Below are positions 28,441 through 38,169 of a DNA stretch of 64,000 bases, one piece after another (the first letter of the stretch is position 1; every line of letters begins with the position of its first letter). The position numbers were made by a program, and so were the translations under genes. The DNA comes from CAYPJE01 sp964410945. Lineage in GTDB: Bacteria > Fidelibacterota > Marinisomatia > Marinisomatales > TCS56. The stretch spans positions 1 to 64,000 of the forward strand of contig CAYPJE010000013.1 of the NCBI GenBank assembly GCA_964410945.1, read 5' to 3'. Under the pieces are notes generated by a model, which saw only the letters and a list, made by a program, of their open reading frames with translations, was not told the origin of the DNA and did not search any database.

Positions 28441-29732
28441 TATTTGCCCTCCTTGGCCGCCTGTTCACGTAAATCCCTGGTCTTGACTTTAACCTCCTTT
28501 ATCTTGGAGAATCCTTCCAGATAATCCTGGATCTTGCGGGCAATCAGATCGTCTTCCAGTTTTTTGTGATTACTGGGTTTACGATAAAACTTCCTGATTT
28601 CCTTCTCGCTCTCAGGTGTCCGGTCGACCAGTTGCTGAATTTCCGCTTCAACCTCTTCTTTGCCGGCTTCCAGCTGCTGCTGTTTGATTATGGCGTTGTG
28701 AATCAGGTACCATTTCAGATTGTTTTCAGCCATCGGCCGGTACAATTCCCGAATTCGCGCCTCGTCCAGGTTGGCGGGGTTGTTCTGTTTGGCATCTTCG
28801 ATTACCCGGTCCAGGTAGGCCTCGACCATTGAAGGCGGATATTCAGGGCTGACCAGATCGATCATTGCATTGGATAATTCACGATCGAATTCTTCCTTGG
28901 CCCGATGATCAAGATTATGATCGATACGTTCCTTGATCCGGTTGCGCCAATCTGCTTCATCCTTGGCTTCCGGGTCGATCTGTTTGATAAAATCAGCTGT
29001 TACTTCCGGTAAAACCTGCTCTTCCACATTAAGTACTGTGATCTCATACAGACCGGTCTTACCATCGTCGCTCTCAGGGATTTCCAGTCGGGCCGTATCA
29101 CCAGGTTTGAGGCCTAAAAGGTTCTTGGCTTTTTCACCAGAAAACTGTCCATCGCCGATCTTGATATATTGTTTTTCCATTTTCTCACCGATGATAGCCA
29201 CACCGGAAGAATCAAGTTTCTGCAAATCGACAGCCAGGAAGTGACCTTCTTTGGCGCCATCCTCGACCGACCGTACTTCGGCAAAGCGTTCCTGCAATTC
29301 CTTTACGGCCTCATTGATATCCTCGTCGTCCGACTCGTAGGCAGTCCGTTGAATCTTGAGGCTGTTTTTCTTCAGTTCCGGTAATTCGATTTCCGGTTCG
29401 ATCTCGAAGGTGGCCTTGAATGATAATGGTTCACCATGTTTGAAGTTGATATCCTCTACCTTGCCCTGGTTGACGGGAATAATATTATTTTCCTGCAGTG
29501 CCTCAGAATAGTATTTCTGGATTGCCTCGTCAACAAATTGAGCCTCGATAGCCCCCTGATACTGCTGCAGGATTACCTTGCGCGGGACTTTCCCTGGCCT
29601 GAAACCGGGCATTTTAATATTCTTGATTATCTGTCGTTCGGTTTTGTCATACTCCGGGGCCAGTTCGTCCCAGGCAACCTCAACTGTGATTTCTTGTGTA
29701 TATGAATTTGAAGAAGTAAGCTTTATTTCCAC
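28440..29732 (-). CDS. tig: Trigger factor, ribosome-associated chaperone
   Basis: The 430-residue protein has the ribosome-binding signature GFRPGKVP (43-50), a middle FKBP-like PPIase domain (~150-245) and the long helical C-terminal chaperone domain. The PPIase segment is somewhat degenerate in sequence compared with E. coli (for instance QYIKIGDGQFSGEKAKNLL), so proline isomerase activity may be weak. The start is GTG with AAGGA 6-8 nt upstream. It leads the tig-clpP-clpX operon, an arrangement common in many bacteria. A short palindrome, TAGTATCAATACTA at 29782-29795, lies ~50 nt upstream and could be an operator. Confidence 0.95.
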   Translation of the reverse strand: MEIKLTSSNSYTQEITVEVAWDELAPEYDKTERQIIKNIKMPGFRPGKVPRKVILQQYQGAIEAQFVDEAIQKYYSEALQENNIIPVNQGKVEDINFKHGEPLSFKATFEIEPEIELPELKKNSLKIQRTAYESDDEDINEAVKELQERFAEVRSVEDGAKEGHFLAVDLQKLDSSGVAIIGEKMEKQYIKIGDGQFSGEKAKNLLGLKPGDTARLEIPESDDGKTGLYEITVLNVEEQVLPEVTADFIKQIDPEAKDEADWRNRIKERIDHNLDHRAKEEFDRELSNAMIDLVSPEYPPSMVEAYLDRVIEDAKQNNPANLDEARIRELYRPMAENNLKWYLIHNAIIKQQQLEAGKEEVEAEIQQLVDRTPESEKEIRKFYRKPSNHKKLEDDLIARKIQDYLEGFSKIKEVKVKTRDLREQAAKEGK

Positions 29733-29864
29733 GATTTTTCCTTTATAATAGCTGGCGAATTTAGCATTAAAAACACAGTATTAGTATCAATACTATCCAA
29801 ATCCAAAACTGCCGGACAGTTCCACTGTAATAAGGAGAATTTCTAAAAACCAGATTATCAGCAG

Positions 29865-30515
29865 TCAGCGAACTCCGTGGTCGGTCAGTAGCAGACTGCC
29901 ACGATAAATGAAATACATCCCCACCATTTGAATCACATGGTAAATATCATTATAGTTAAAATGCTTATGCAAACTGAAACCGCTCATCTGTACACCGGCG
30001 GCGGCAAAACTGATCAATATTCCGATGATCATCCATCCGGAACCTATGGCCGAAGCAGTGAAATAGCTGTAAATCATTACTGCTAACATGAATATCATTG
30101 TAGGGCCGTAGAAACGGATCACATTAATAAACCGGTCATCCCGCCAGATCAGCACTAGGTATCCCAGTAGAAGCACCACTGCTATCCAGCGTAAATAGCG
30201 GACCGCTTCAAACGGGAATATATGGTGCAAAGTTGCCATCAGGATGAAAAACGATGCCACGCCGATCGAAACTGTGGTCAGCCGCCAAATGATTGCCCTC
30301 AGCTCCGGGGATAGATGAGGTCCGATTCCATGACTGACAGCGCCCAGCAGGGCGCCCAGGGAAAGCATCCAGAACAGGCGGGTGAAATGCCAGTGGATGT
30401 TCATGAACCGCTCCCAGTACCAGGCACTTAGTTCCCACGCAAAATAAGCTGTCATACCGGCCAGAATCAAATCAGTTACCACTGTCATCGGTTCATAAAT
30501 CAGCTGTTTTTCCAT
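29865..30515 (-). CDS. Seven-helix membrane protein, possibly CREST-like (alkaline ceramidase superfamily)
   Basis: The 216-residue protein has seven predicted transmembrane helices (about 10-30, 43-62, 73-95, 105-123, 134-152, 158-178 and 190-210). Conserved-looking polar residues lie where the CREST superfamily of membrane hydrolases places its metal site: Ser61-His62 (AVSHGIGPH) in the second helix, and His183, His185, Asp190, His193 in HKHFNYNDIYHVIQ before the last helix. This is a resemblance I recognise, not a proof. It follows the transporter gene by 3 nt and is presumably co-expressed with it. Confidence 0.6.
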   Translation of the reverse strand: MEKQLIYEPMTVVTDLILAGMTAYFAWELSAWYWERFMNIHWHFTRLFWMLSLGALLGAVSHGIGPHLSPELRAIIWRLTTVSIGVASFFILMATLHHIFPFEAVRYLRWIAVVLLLGYLVLIWRDDRFINVIRFYGPTMIFMLAVMIYSYFTASAIGSGWMIIGILISFAAAGVQMSGFSLHKHFNYNDIYHVIQMVGMYFIYRGSLLLTDHGVR

Positions 30516-30518
30516 TGT

Positions 30519-31778
30519 TCAGTTCCTGGCCGGTTCCGGAATTGCCTCACCCTTTTTAACCGGGTACATTAAGACTAATGCAATTAATACTGTAATCGAT
30601 CCATACAGGAAAGCCGTGGCATAGTTATTATTGAAAAATTGAATTACATGCCCCGACAGGATCGGCCCGACAATATTTGATAACTGTGATGCCAGATAGT
30701 AAAGACCGGTATAAATACCCAGATGACCCGCCGGTGCCATATCCAGGACCATGGGCAGGGAATTGACCAGGATCAGAGACCAGGCAATTCCGCTGAGGGG
30801 TAGAATAATCTGGGTTTCCAGCACGGTGGTCATTGTGAATCCGTATGCCAGAAGAATCGCGAAGGCAACGATTCCATAACTGATCGTTTTCTTTCGCCCG
30901 ATCTTCCCACCGATGTATCCGCTTAATGGAGAAAACAATACAATCGGCAATGAAAAATAGGCCAGCAGCATGGTTGCCTTTCCACTGTCTACATTCAGGA
31001 CATTTACAGCAAAGGATGTGAAAAACACTTCCAGGGCTCCGTACCCCAAAAACCAGAAAAAGATTGCTCCCAGCAGGAACAGGGCTGATTTATCACGATC
31101 CTTAACTACCGCTGAAAGACTCTTCAACAATCGCGGTTCATCCTCTTCTTCATATTTTTCATTGTCAGCAGGTTCCTTGATAAAGAATAGTACCATGGCA
31201 CAGCCGAACAGCATTACCGCACCGCCAAAAAAGAAAGGTGCATTTATCGATACTTTGAATAAAATACCGCCAACCAGAAAGGCCAGTACTGCACCAACAC
31301 CACCCATCAGATTGATAATACCGTTGGCCTGTGAGCGTTTCGGGGACGGTGTTATATCACCCATCAGTGATATAACCGGAGTACGGAACATATCCATAGC
31401 AAACAGGGTCAGGCAGATCGCTGACATGAAATAAAACAGGGAATTGCCAACAAAAATAGGAATTGCGATAAAGCCAATGAAAGCAATTGGGGCACCAACC
31501 AATATAAATGGCTTTCTGCGCCCGATTCTGGTCCAGAGACGATCGGAAATTGCTCCAATGAAAGGTAGAATAAACAGGGCGGCAATATTATCAATGGTCA
31601 TTATGAAACCGGTCCAGCTGGCGGTTACACCGAAACCATGTACACCTGCCATCGCACTGAAATCTGACCTTCCGGCCTGTAGAAAAACCGGTACGTAGGC
31701 ATTATAAATTCCCCACAAAAGCGTAACACCCATAAAACCAAAACCCAATAGTAATATTCGACCATAGCTGAATTTCAT
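30519..31778 (-). CDS. MFS transporter, GPH/SLC45-like sugar symporter family
   Basis: This 419-residue inner-membrane protein has about twelve transmembrane helices. SDRLWTRIGRRKPFILVGAP between helices 2 and 3 is the family signature shared by glycoside-pentoside-hexuronide symporters and the SLC45/sucrose transporters, and GGKIGRKKTISYG is the matching motif in the second half. A charged central loop (EPADNEKYEEEDEPRLLK) joins the halves. The substrate is probably a sugar or glycoside with a cation, but cannot be read from sequence. It is the first gene of a two-gene unit with the CREST-like protein. Confidence 0.8.
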   Translation of the reverse strand: MKFSYGRILLLGFGFMGVTLLWGIYNAYVPVFLQAGRSDFSAMAGVHGFGVTASWTGFIMTIDNIAALFILPFIGAISDRLWTRIGRRKPFILVGAPIAFIGFIAIPIFVGNSLFYFMSAICLTLFAMDMFRTPVISLMGDITPSPKRSQANGIINLMGGVGAVLAFLVGGILFKVSINAPFFFGGAVMLFGCAMVLFFIKEPADNEKYEEEDEPRLLKSLSAVVKDRDKSALFLLGAIFFWFLGYGALEVFFTSFAVNVLNVDSGKATMLLAYFSLPIVLFSPLSGYIGGKIGRKKTISYGIVAFAILLAYGFTMTTVLETQIILPLSGIAWSLILVNSLPMVLDMAPAGHLGIYTGLYYLASQLSNIVGPILSGHVIQFFNNNYATAFLYGSITVLIALVLMYPVKKGEAIPEPARN

Positions 31779-31821
31779 TGTGTGGACCCCTGTTTTACTC
31801 GCTTACTTTGATCTGGTATCA

Positions 31822-31846
31822 TTTTAAACGATTACCCAACTAATCG
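31822..31846 (-). terminator. Weak hairpin after the TonB-dependent receptor gene
   Basis: On the minus strand CGATTA (31841-31846) pairs with TAATCG (31829-31834) across a 6-nt loop, followed by TTTAAAA. It lies about 70 nt past the stop of the receptor gene. The stem is short, so the call is tentative. Confidence 0.35.
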
Positions 31847-31918
31847 TCGGGACAAGTTTACAACCCAAATAGTTTTTTCGGTACTAACTAATTAATTTGG
31901 AAAACAAATCAATTACAA

Positions 31919-34456
31919 TCAGAACTCCAGATTAAATCCACCAATTATAAATGTCTGATATTGTAGCACATCACTGGTTGTCCCATCAGCATTATACTGG
32001 ATATCCCAAATGTTTTTTACATTAAAAACATTCTCGATATTCATGAAGGCTGTCAGATTCATTTTCTTGAAGAAATGGCGCTGCATGATCATTATGTCAA
32101 AGCGACTGTAGGCCCGCAATCGATCGGTGCTGTAATCCCCTCCATCCGGTGGAAACCAGCTGCGATATTGATGATAATACACCTGGGGTGTATACGGTTT
32201 TCCACCAACATAACGATAGCGAATACCCAATTCCCATTCATCAGAGGGAGCAAATGGCATCCAGGAGATAAATCCCCACCATTTTTTTGATTTCAATTCA
32301 TTATACCAGGTTTTCTTATGCAGTTCATATTTGGCACCACCGCTGACAGTAAAGACGTTCCGGTAGTCATAAGGCCAATTATAATATTTCTCCTGGTTTG
32401 GATAACGTGGATCACGTCCCTGGGTGATATAGTAGGAATAACTAACTGTTCCCCAGTATCGTTCGGCCAGTTTTTTCTGCAATAGAAATTCAATACCCCG
32501 GGCATAGCCTTCACCGGCACTGATCAACTCAGAACTGTAATCCAGTTCGGAGATAGTCGTATCAGAAACACTGATCGGCAGATCTGAATAATCCTTACGA
32601 TAAATTTCCACCACCGCCCGGATGTCTTTGGCAAACAGGTACTCGTAGCCCAGCACCAACTGTGTTGTATGTTTGTTCTTCAATTTCCGTCCACTGGGAT
32701 CGGAGGCCATCAACGCGAAACTGGGAGCCTGGTAATGCTTGGTATAGGCGGCATTAATGGTAGATTTCTCTGAAAGATGATAGGATAATCCCAATCGCGG
32801 CTCGATCGAGTAATCACTGTTATATTCACTGTAGAAATAATGAAAACCGGCGTTGACAGTCAGTTTCAATAGCGGCCTGAATTTCGCCTGGGCAAATAAT
32901 TGATAGGTATCAAAACTGTTGTTTTCGGTCATATCCCATCCCTGAAATACGGTGTCGATGGCACTACGATAGGCCCGGACAACCTCATCATCCCGGTAAT
33001 AGGCCCAGACTCCATCCGCCTCATAGACTACCGAATCAGCCCTGTCTATAATTGGAAAAATATAGGTATAAAAAGTATCGGCACTCGTAATAAACTCCTG
33101 GTTGTTGGGAGTTTCAGGCCGTGAATAATTATAGAAATTTCGCTCACCTCCGGCATACCAGTTTTCATAATCCAGATTCATGCGCTTAAACTGAAACCCG
33201 GACCTGAATTCCAGTCGTTTGGATGCACGGTGGACAAAATCGGCCTTCAATGCATGTCCCGTCTCAGTATCATCCTTGAAATAGTAATGATCTTTATAAT
33301 AATCGTCCTCACTGAAATCATATTCATACTTGAAAACATCGTAATACCACCAGGCGCCGATTCGATACGCAGTCAGCAGTGAATAGGTATTCTTTGACCA
33401 GAGACTTTTAAGTGAAATTCCTGCAGCGTATTCGTGTCCCTTGACATCGACATTTTCCGCTCCCCGGCTCTGGGGGGATGGTTCCCCAATAATCGCGATG
33501 GCATCGTTGCCATAGATAATATTGGCAATCAACTGCTGTGTTTCAGATAGATCATAGACCACTTTGCCCTGAGTACTCCAATAATGCGGTACGGCTGTCA
33601 TCCCAAAGCTTTTTATCACCAGATCCAGGTAACTCAGCTTAAAACTGGCCAGGAATGAGCCCTTACCACCCATAATCGGACCCTCGGCATTAATCCCGAA
33701 TCCCGCCATATTCATATCAAGGTCGAAATTATACTCCTCCCGGCTCCCTTCCCGCAAGCGGATATCCATCACTGAAGAAGCTTTACCACCATATTTGGCC
33801 GGAAAGGCCCCTGCTATCAGATCAACCTGATCGACAAATTCCGTATTGATCATATTCACCGGACCGCCACCGGCCCCCTGATATCCAAAATGATTCGGAT
33901 TGGGGATTTCAATATGATCCATAATAAACAGGTTCTCACCCGGAGCGCCACCACGGACAATAATTTCATTATCCTGGTCAGCAGCGGAGACAACCGCCGG
34001 CAGGGTCTGCATCATGCGTTGGATATCATAAACACCACCGGGATCGGATCGAATTTCTTCATAATCCACCGTCCGGCTGCTGGTGACCACATCCGGTTCC
34101 TTCTTGAAATAACTGCGGGTTACATCAACGGCCTGCATTTCCAATACTGCCAACGGCAGGTCAAATGTCAAAATGGTTTGCCGGGACGGAACAACATGGA
34201 CATTGAGTTTTACTTCAGGTTCATAGCCCATCATCATGGCTTTTACATGGTAACTACCCACAGGAATGTTATTAATCGTAAACGATCCCCTGGAATCGGT
34301 GGCGGCGCCGAAATCAGTATCCTGAATGATTACATTGGCCCCAATCAACGGTTGCATGGTAGCCTGATCCTGAACGATACCGGTCAAACTTCCGGTTGTG
34401 GCCGATAAAGCAGTAGCCAACAATAGTAAACTGACAAATCTAAACAACGATTGCAT
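31919..34456 (-). CDS. TonB-dependent receptor with CarboxypepD-reg N-terminal domain
   Basis: The 845-residue outer-membrane receptor has a signal peptide (MQSLFRFVSLLLLATALSA), a carboxypeptidase-regulatory-like domain (GSLTGIVQDQATMQPLIGAN ... VKAMMMGYEPEV), a plug (DVTRSYFKKEPDVVTSSRTV, EIIVRGGAPGENLFIMDHIE) and a barrel ending QTFIIGGFNLEF. It lacks the EF-hand-like insertions of the receptor at 15939-19316. Its transported ligand is not apparent. The ATG at 34456 begins the signal peptide; the longer in-frame start at 34510 would add residues without purpose. It stands alone, with a terminator of the upstream gene 80 nt before it. Confidence 0.88.
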   Translation of the reverse strand: MQSLFRFVSLLLLATALSATTGSLTGIVQDQATMQPLIGANVIIQDTDFGAATDSRGSFTINNIPVGSYHVKAMMMGYEPEVKLNVHVVPSRQTILTFDLPLAVLEMQAVDVTRSYFKKEPDVVTSSRTVDYEEIRSDPGGVYDIQRMMQTLPAVVSAADQDNEIIVRGGAPGENLFIMDHIEIPNPNHFGYQGAGGGPVNMINTEFVDQVDLIAGAFPAKYGGKASSVMDIRLREGSREEYNFDLDMNMAGFGINAEGPIMGGKGSFLASFKLSYLDLVIKSFGMTAVPHYWSTQGKVVYDLSETQQLIANIIYGNDAIAIIGEPSPQSRGAENVDVKGHEYAAGISLKSLWSKNTYSLLTAYRIGAWWYYDVFKYEYDFSEDDYYKDHYYFKDDTETGHALKADFVHRASKRLEFRSGFQFKRMNLDYENWYAGGERNFYNYSRPETPNNQEFITSADTFYTYIFPIIDRADSVVYEADGVWAYYRDDEVVRAYRSAIDTVFQGWDMTENNSFDTYQLFAQAKFRPLLKLTVNAGFHYFYSEYNSDYSIEPRLGLSYHLSEKSTINAAYTKHYQAPSFALMASDPSGRKLKNKHTTQLVLGYEYLFAKDIRAVVEIYRKDYSDLPISVSDTTISELDYSSELISAGEGYARGIEFLLQKKLAERYWGTVSYSYYITQGRDPRYPNQEKYYNWPYDYRNVFTVSGGAKYELHKKTWYNELKSKKWWGFISWMPFAPSDEWELGIRYRYVGGKPYTPQVYYHQYRSWFPPDGGDYSTDRLRAYSRFDIMIMQRHFFKKMNLTAFMNIENVFNVKNIWDIQYNADGTTSDVLQYQTFIIGGFNLEF

Positions 34457-34532
34457 TTGAATTACTCGACTTCTCCCCCAGTCAACCTGGAATTTCTGCC
34501 CGAAATCCATCTGTCAGCGTGATTATTCTCAC

Positions 34533-34562
34533 AAAAAAACCCTGTTGATTCCAACAGGGTTT
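34533..34562 (-). terminator. Intrinsic terminator after the 143-residue unknown gene
   Basis: AAACCCTGTTG (34537-34547) and CAACAGGGTTT (34552-34562) form a perfect 11-bp stem with a 4-nt loop. On the minus strand it runs into TTTTTTTGT. It ends the transcript of the gene at 34590-35021. Confidence 0.88.
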
Positions 34563-34589
34563 CAATGGCGTGCATCTGTTCAGATTAAA

Positions 34590-35021
34590 TCATTGCCGCA
34601 GGCGGTAGCAGGCACCTTCCACAGCACTTAAAAATTTGTCGACCTGATTTGAGGTGTGGAAAAGCACATTCATTTTTTCAAATGAATCGACGGGATACAT
34701 CTCAGGATCATATTCCCGGAGGAAATTGGCTTCCAGTTTAACGACCAGATCGCGCAGAACCTGTTTCGGCAGTTCCTTATTGCGCAGGTAATTGATCATC
34801 AGATTCAAGGTGCCATCCGATGACATATGGAAAATGGTAATCAAACCAACATCGGATTGGCATTTGAAGGTCAGTGTTCCGTGGTCTTTACCACGACCCC
34901 AGGAAACTTCGTCGGCTTCCTGCTCGCTGAATTCGATTATGCGAACACCAATTTTAGTAACCTCACGGCTACATTTCGAACGCATATCATCAATAAAACT
35001 TTCTTTATCCCACTTTGACAT
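34590..35021 (-). CDS. Hypothetical cytoplasmic protein
   Basis: The 143-residue protein has no signal peptide or membrane segment. It is mixed alpha/beta, with a central strand pair (HGTLTFKCQSDVGLITIFHM), and ends in helices. Cys16, Cys54 and Cys138 are scattered and form no metal motif. I do not recognise the family. It is a monocistronic gene with its own strong terminator and a perfect palindrome 66-79 nt upstream of its start, so it appears to be independently regulated. Confidence 0.7.
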   Translation of the reverse strand: MSKWDKESFIDDMRSKCSREVTKIGVRIIEFSEQEADEVSWGRGKDHGTLTFKCQSDVGLITIFHMSSDGTLNLMINYLRNKELPKQVLRDLVVKLEANFLREYDPEMYPVDSFEKMNVLFHTSNQVDKFLSAVEGACYRLRQ

Positions 35022-35086
35022 AATCAGACCGGCCCAAAAATTGAATTTTAATACTCAAAATAACGATCTGAAATTACATATGTTAT

Positions 35087-35100
35087 CTTTCAATTGAAAG
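35087..35100. promoter_or_regulatory. Perfect 14-bp palindrome, candidate operator
   Basis: CTTTCAATTGAAAG is a complete 14-bp palindrome located 66 nt upstream of the 34590-35021 start and 65 nt beyond the stop of the M1 peptidase gene. Its place fits an operator for a dimeric regulator. It has no loop or T-run and so is a poor terminator. Confidence 0.3.
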
Positions 35101-35164
35101 AATCTACTTGTTGGAATAAATAATCAAATAGCCAGCAACCCTGTTAATACGTTTTCAATTCCAG

Positions 35165-38080
35165 CTATAAATTTATTGTTGGGATTTTGATCATAAACCT
35201 GATCCGGTCTGCCAACCATGTATTATCTGATACAAATTTATCCTCACGCTCCCAGTTCTGATATAGAGGCATGATTATTTCCAGAAATCCCAGTTTGATA
35301 ACCAAGCCGGCATCAAAACCAAAGTCTTCGCCTGCACCAACACCGGTGCACAACAGATCACTAAATAGAATCACTGGCAGTTTTGTCAATTTCAAATCCA
35401 TATTAAAAGCTACCGTACCCTCCTCTGCGTACCGGTAAGGAAGATATCCCCTCAAGGCAGGACCTTCCGATAAAAACTGGTCGTGGAAAACGTTATAACT
35501 ATTATTTTTGGCAGTGCGATTAAAAACGGGTTCTTCAAATTCCGGATCAACTCCACCGGAATAATATATCCGGTACTGAGATGGTAGTTTATCTTCAACA
35601 AATATCCTTCCGGCCCAGCAGCGTGACATCAAATACGCCTCTTTTCCGAATTTATACTTATAGATTCCTACGACTTCACCTTTAAGGAATCGGGCGTCCA
35701 ACATACCATATGTGAATTGAGCAGTTACAGTGTTCTTATGTAGCGCTCCATGTTTTATTGCAAGCTCACCACCAATAACAGCTGTCAAATACTTACCGCT
35801 ATCATAAATCAGTGGATCAAAGGCTGCCGGATCTAGATGATTATACTTGATACGTCCCTTCACCATAAAATATGGATAACTGACAACCGGCTTTTTCAGT
35901 TTTCCGGTAAAACTCAGTTGTCCGCTCCTGACACCCTCATAACGTGAGAACTTCAATTTATAGTTGGCATAATTGAATCCAAAATGACTGAACAAAGTCC
36001 TCTTAAGGGAAATACTGCCAACCGGTTTCTGGTTATTAAAATCCCACATGGGCGTTATTCCAATCCCATAATGATACCCCGGTATAAAGCCGGTATACAT
36101 CCTCAGACCCGGAGTCCAGCCGTTATAAGTATTCCCCCAAATGGTTGGGATGAAATACAATTCTCTGTCATAATATTCGGGTTGATCAAATACCAATACT
36201 GGTTTGAGTCGCTTTTTTCCTGCTTTGTTATTGGCCTTGTTAATGTCAGGCATGTACTGTTCAGGGTCAATACAAACAGATGATATATTATCAGGTAATG
36301 GGATGATCTTACTATTTGTAAAACCATCATGCCATTCACTTTTTACTACATCATGCTTGTCATTATAATACACTAATTCAAAAGGTGCGGCTAAATCTTC
36401 ATGATTTTCTATTTCTATTTCAGATCCGGATATTGAAATCCCGTAGTCTACATCATCCGAAGTAGTCAGGACACCATCAAAATACCAGCTAAGATCCTCA
36501 GTAACATTCGCCTCAAAGATAGATTCGATACCAGGACCATCAATATGCTTGAATTCCCACTCATCATATACCTGGTGCATTATCGAATCCATTGTTGCTT
36601 CGCCAAGATATTGGCGTAATAAATATGTAAAAGCACCGATTTTACTGTAATTAATAGCTCCATAGTTTAAATTTGTGTAGTCAGCGGAAGTCAGCGTTGC
36701 CGGTTGGTCGTCATCCCTGCTGGCGGCTATATAATACATGAGGTAGGTATAAATCCATTTCATGGAAATATTTTTTCCAATCCCCAGTTTTGTCTGTAAT
36801 GGATCGATAATTATAGTAGGATGATCCGGACCATAATTTTTATCTATGTACACAAGGTTTGAATAGGTATTAATACCTTCATCAATCCAGGGATAATCAC
36901 GCTCATTGCTGCCAAGAATACCATACCACCAGTTATGTCCTACCTCATGCATGATTACAAACTCGAGCAAATCCTTAGATTCGGTTTTGCTGATTACAGT
37001 TATATTGGGATATTCCATTCCTCCACCGGCGGACATATCACCGTCCACTGCAGAAATGTGATTATAAGGATAATCACCATACATCTGTCCATACCAGTAA
37101 CCGGAATCATGAATATAATCCAATGAATTTTCCCACAATTCAGCATTTTTGGGTAAATACATACTCCATAATGTTACCACACGTGCCGAGTCTGCCAGCC
37201 ACAACTCCCCTTTTCTAACAATCCAGTTCGGATCAGCAAACCAGGCGAACTCATGAACATTATCCTGATGAAAATGAATCGTTTTAGGAGGACCATAGTC
37301 TATATATTTTTTATTCCAGCCACACTTTTTCTTTAGTTTCCTTACAGCACGATTAAAATCTTTTTTATCCAGTTGATGCAGATTCTCTCCTGCCTGTGCT
37401 AATGAATCAAGCCAGGAATATTCGGCTTCACCATCGACCAGATCACCGGTTGCCATAACACGGTATTGAGCGGGTAGTGTGATATATACATCAAAGCTGC
37501 CAAATTCGCTGTAGAATTCACCTTGATTAAGGTAGGGCATGGGATGCCAGCCATTTCTATCATAAACAGCAGGTTTCGGATACCATTGAGTTATTTCGTA
37601 ATGTTGATCCGTATGTCCTAACCGCGAAAAGACCAAAGGTATCTTGACAAAAAAATTAGTGGTAATGGTAACTGTGTCTCCGGGAGACAAAGACTGATTC
37701 AACTCGATTTTTGCCACATCGATCCAAGCTTTATGGTATTCCCAGTTCAGAAGCTTACCGGCTGCACTGAAATTTAGACTGTCTATATATCCACGATCTT
37801 CATCCTTGGAAAAGTGGAATTTCAAGTCTCCGTTTTTTAACTGCTGTCCGGCAAAGGCAGTCTGGTCATTTTTATAGGCATTGGGCCAAAGGTGAAACCA
37901 AATATAGTCGAGCGTATCAGGAGAGTTATTAATATACTGGATTTCTTCATCCGCTATTAGTGAATGCTGTTCATCATCCAAGGTAACATTGATAACATAG
38001 TTTACTTCTTGTTGAAAATATTCCTGTTGAGCAAATGATAATGTGATCAATGCAATCAACAATACCGGTAAATACCGCAC
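35165..38080 (-). CDS. M1-family metallopeptidase fused to a probable outer-membrane beta-barrel domain
   Basis: The 971-residue protein starts with a signal peptide (RYLPVLLIALITLSFAQ). Residues ~20-620 are an M1 aminopeptidase-like zinc peptidase: GGGMEYP (352-358), HEVGH with His378, Glu379 and His382, and the third zinc ligand Glu401 in WIDEGINTYSN. The C-terminal ~330 residues have alternating amphipathic strands (VGSISLKRTLFSHFGFNYANY, TVTAQFTYGML) and a late block SEGPALRGYLPYRYAEEGTV, which recalls the RGY/RGF region of Omp85/surface-antigen barrels, before ending in a basic-hydrophobic strand. The enzyme may thus be held in the outer membrane. M1 activity and the zinc ligands are sure; the barrel is inference. 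Confidence 0.88.
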   Translation of the reverse strand: MRYLPVLLIALITLSFAQQEYFQQEVNYVINVTLDDEQHSLIADEEIQYINNSPDTLDYIWFHLWPNAYKNDQTAFAGQQLKNGDLKFHFSKDEDRGYIDSLNFSAAGKLLNWEYHKAWIDVAKIELNQSLSPGDTVTITTNFFVKIPLVFSRLGHTDQHYEITQWYPKPAVYDRNGWHPMPYLNQGEFYSEFGSFDVYITLPAQYRVMATGDLVDGEAEYSWLDSLAQAGENLHQLDKKDFNRAVRKLKKKCGWNKKYIDYGPPKTIHFHQDNVHEFAWFADPNWIVRKGELWLADSARVVTLWSMYLPKNAELWENSLDYIHDSGYWYGQMYGDYPYNHISAVDGDMSAGGGMEYPNITVISKTESKDLLEFVIMHEVGHNWWYGILGSNERDYPWIDEGINTYSNLVYIDKNYGPDHPTIIIDPLQTKLGIGKNISMKWIYTYLMYYIAASRDDDQPATLTSADYTNLNYGAINYSKIGAFTYLLRQYLGEATMDSIMHQVYDEWEFKHIDGPGIESIFEANVTEDLSWYFDGVLTTSDDVDYGISISGSEIEIENHEDLAAPFELVYYNDKHDVVKSEWHDGFTNSKIIPLPDNISSVCIDPEQYMPDINKANNKAGKKRLKPVLVFDQPEYYDRELYFIPTIWGNTYNGWTPGLRMYTGFIPGYHYGIGITPMWDFNNQKPVGSISLKRTLFSHFGFNYANYKLKFSRYEGVRSGQLSFTGKLKKPVVSYPYFMVKGRIKYNHLDPAAFDPLIYDSGKYLTAVIGGELAIKHGALHKNTVTAQFTYGMLDARFLKGEVVGIYKYKFGKEAYLMSRCWAGRIFVEDKLPSQYRIYYSGGVDPEFEEPVFNRTAKNNSYNVFHDQFLSEGPALRGYLPYRYAEEGTVAFNMDLKLTKLPVILFSDLLCTGVGAGEDFGFDAGLVIKLGFLEIIMPLYQNWEREDKFVSDNTWLADRIRFMIKIPTINL

Positions 38081-38169
38081 AAGCTGTCCCCTTTTTGAGG
38101 TCGATTATACTTACATATTTACAAAGCAACAATTTCTAATACGGAGTTTCTACAAGGTTATGCTATACC

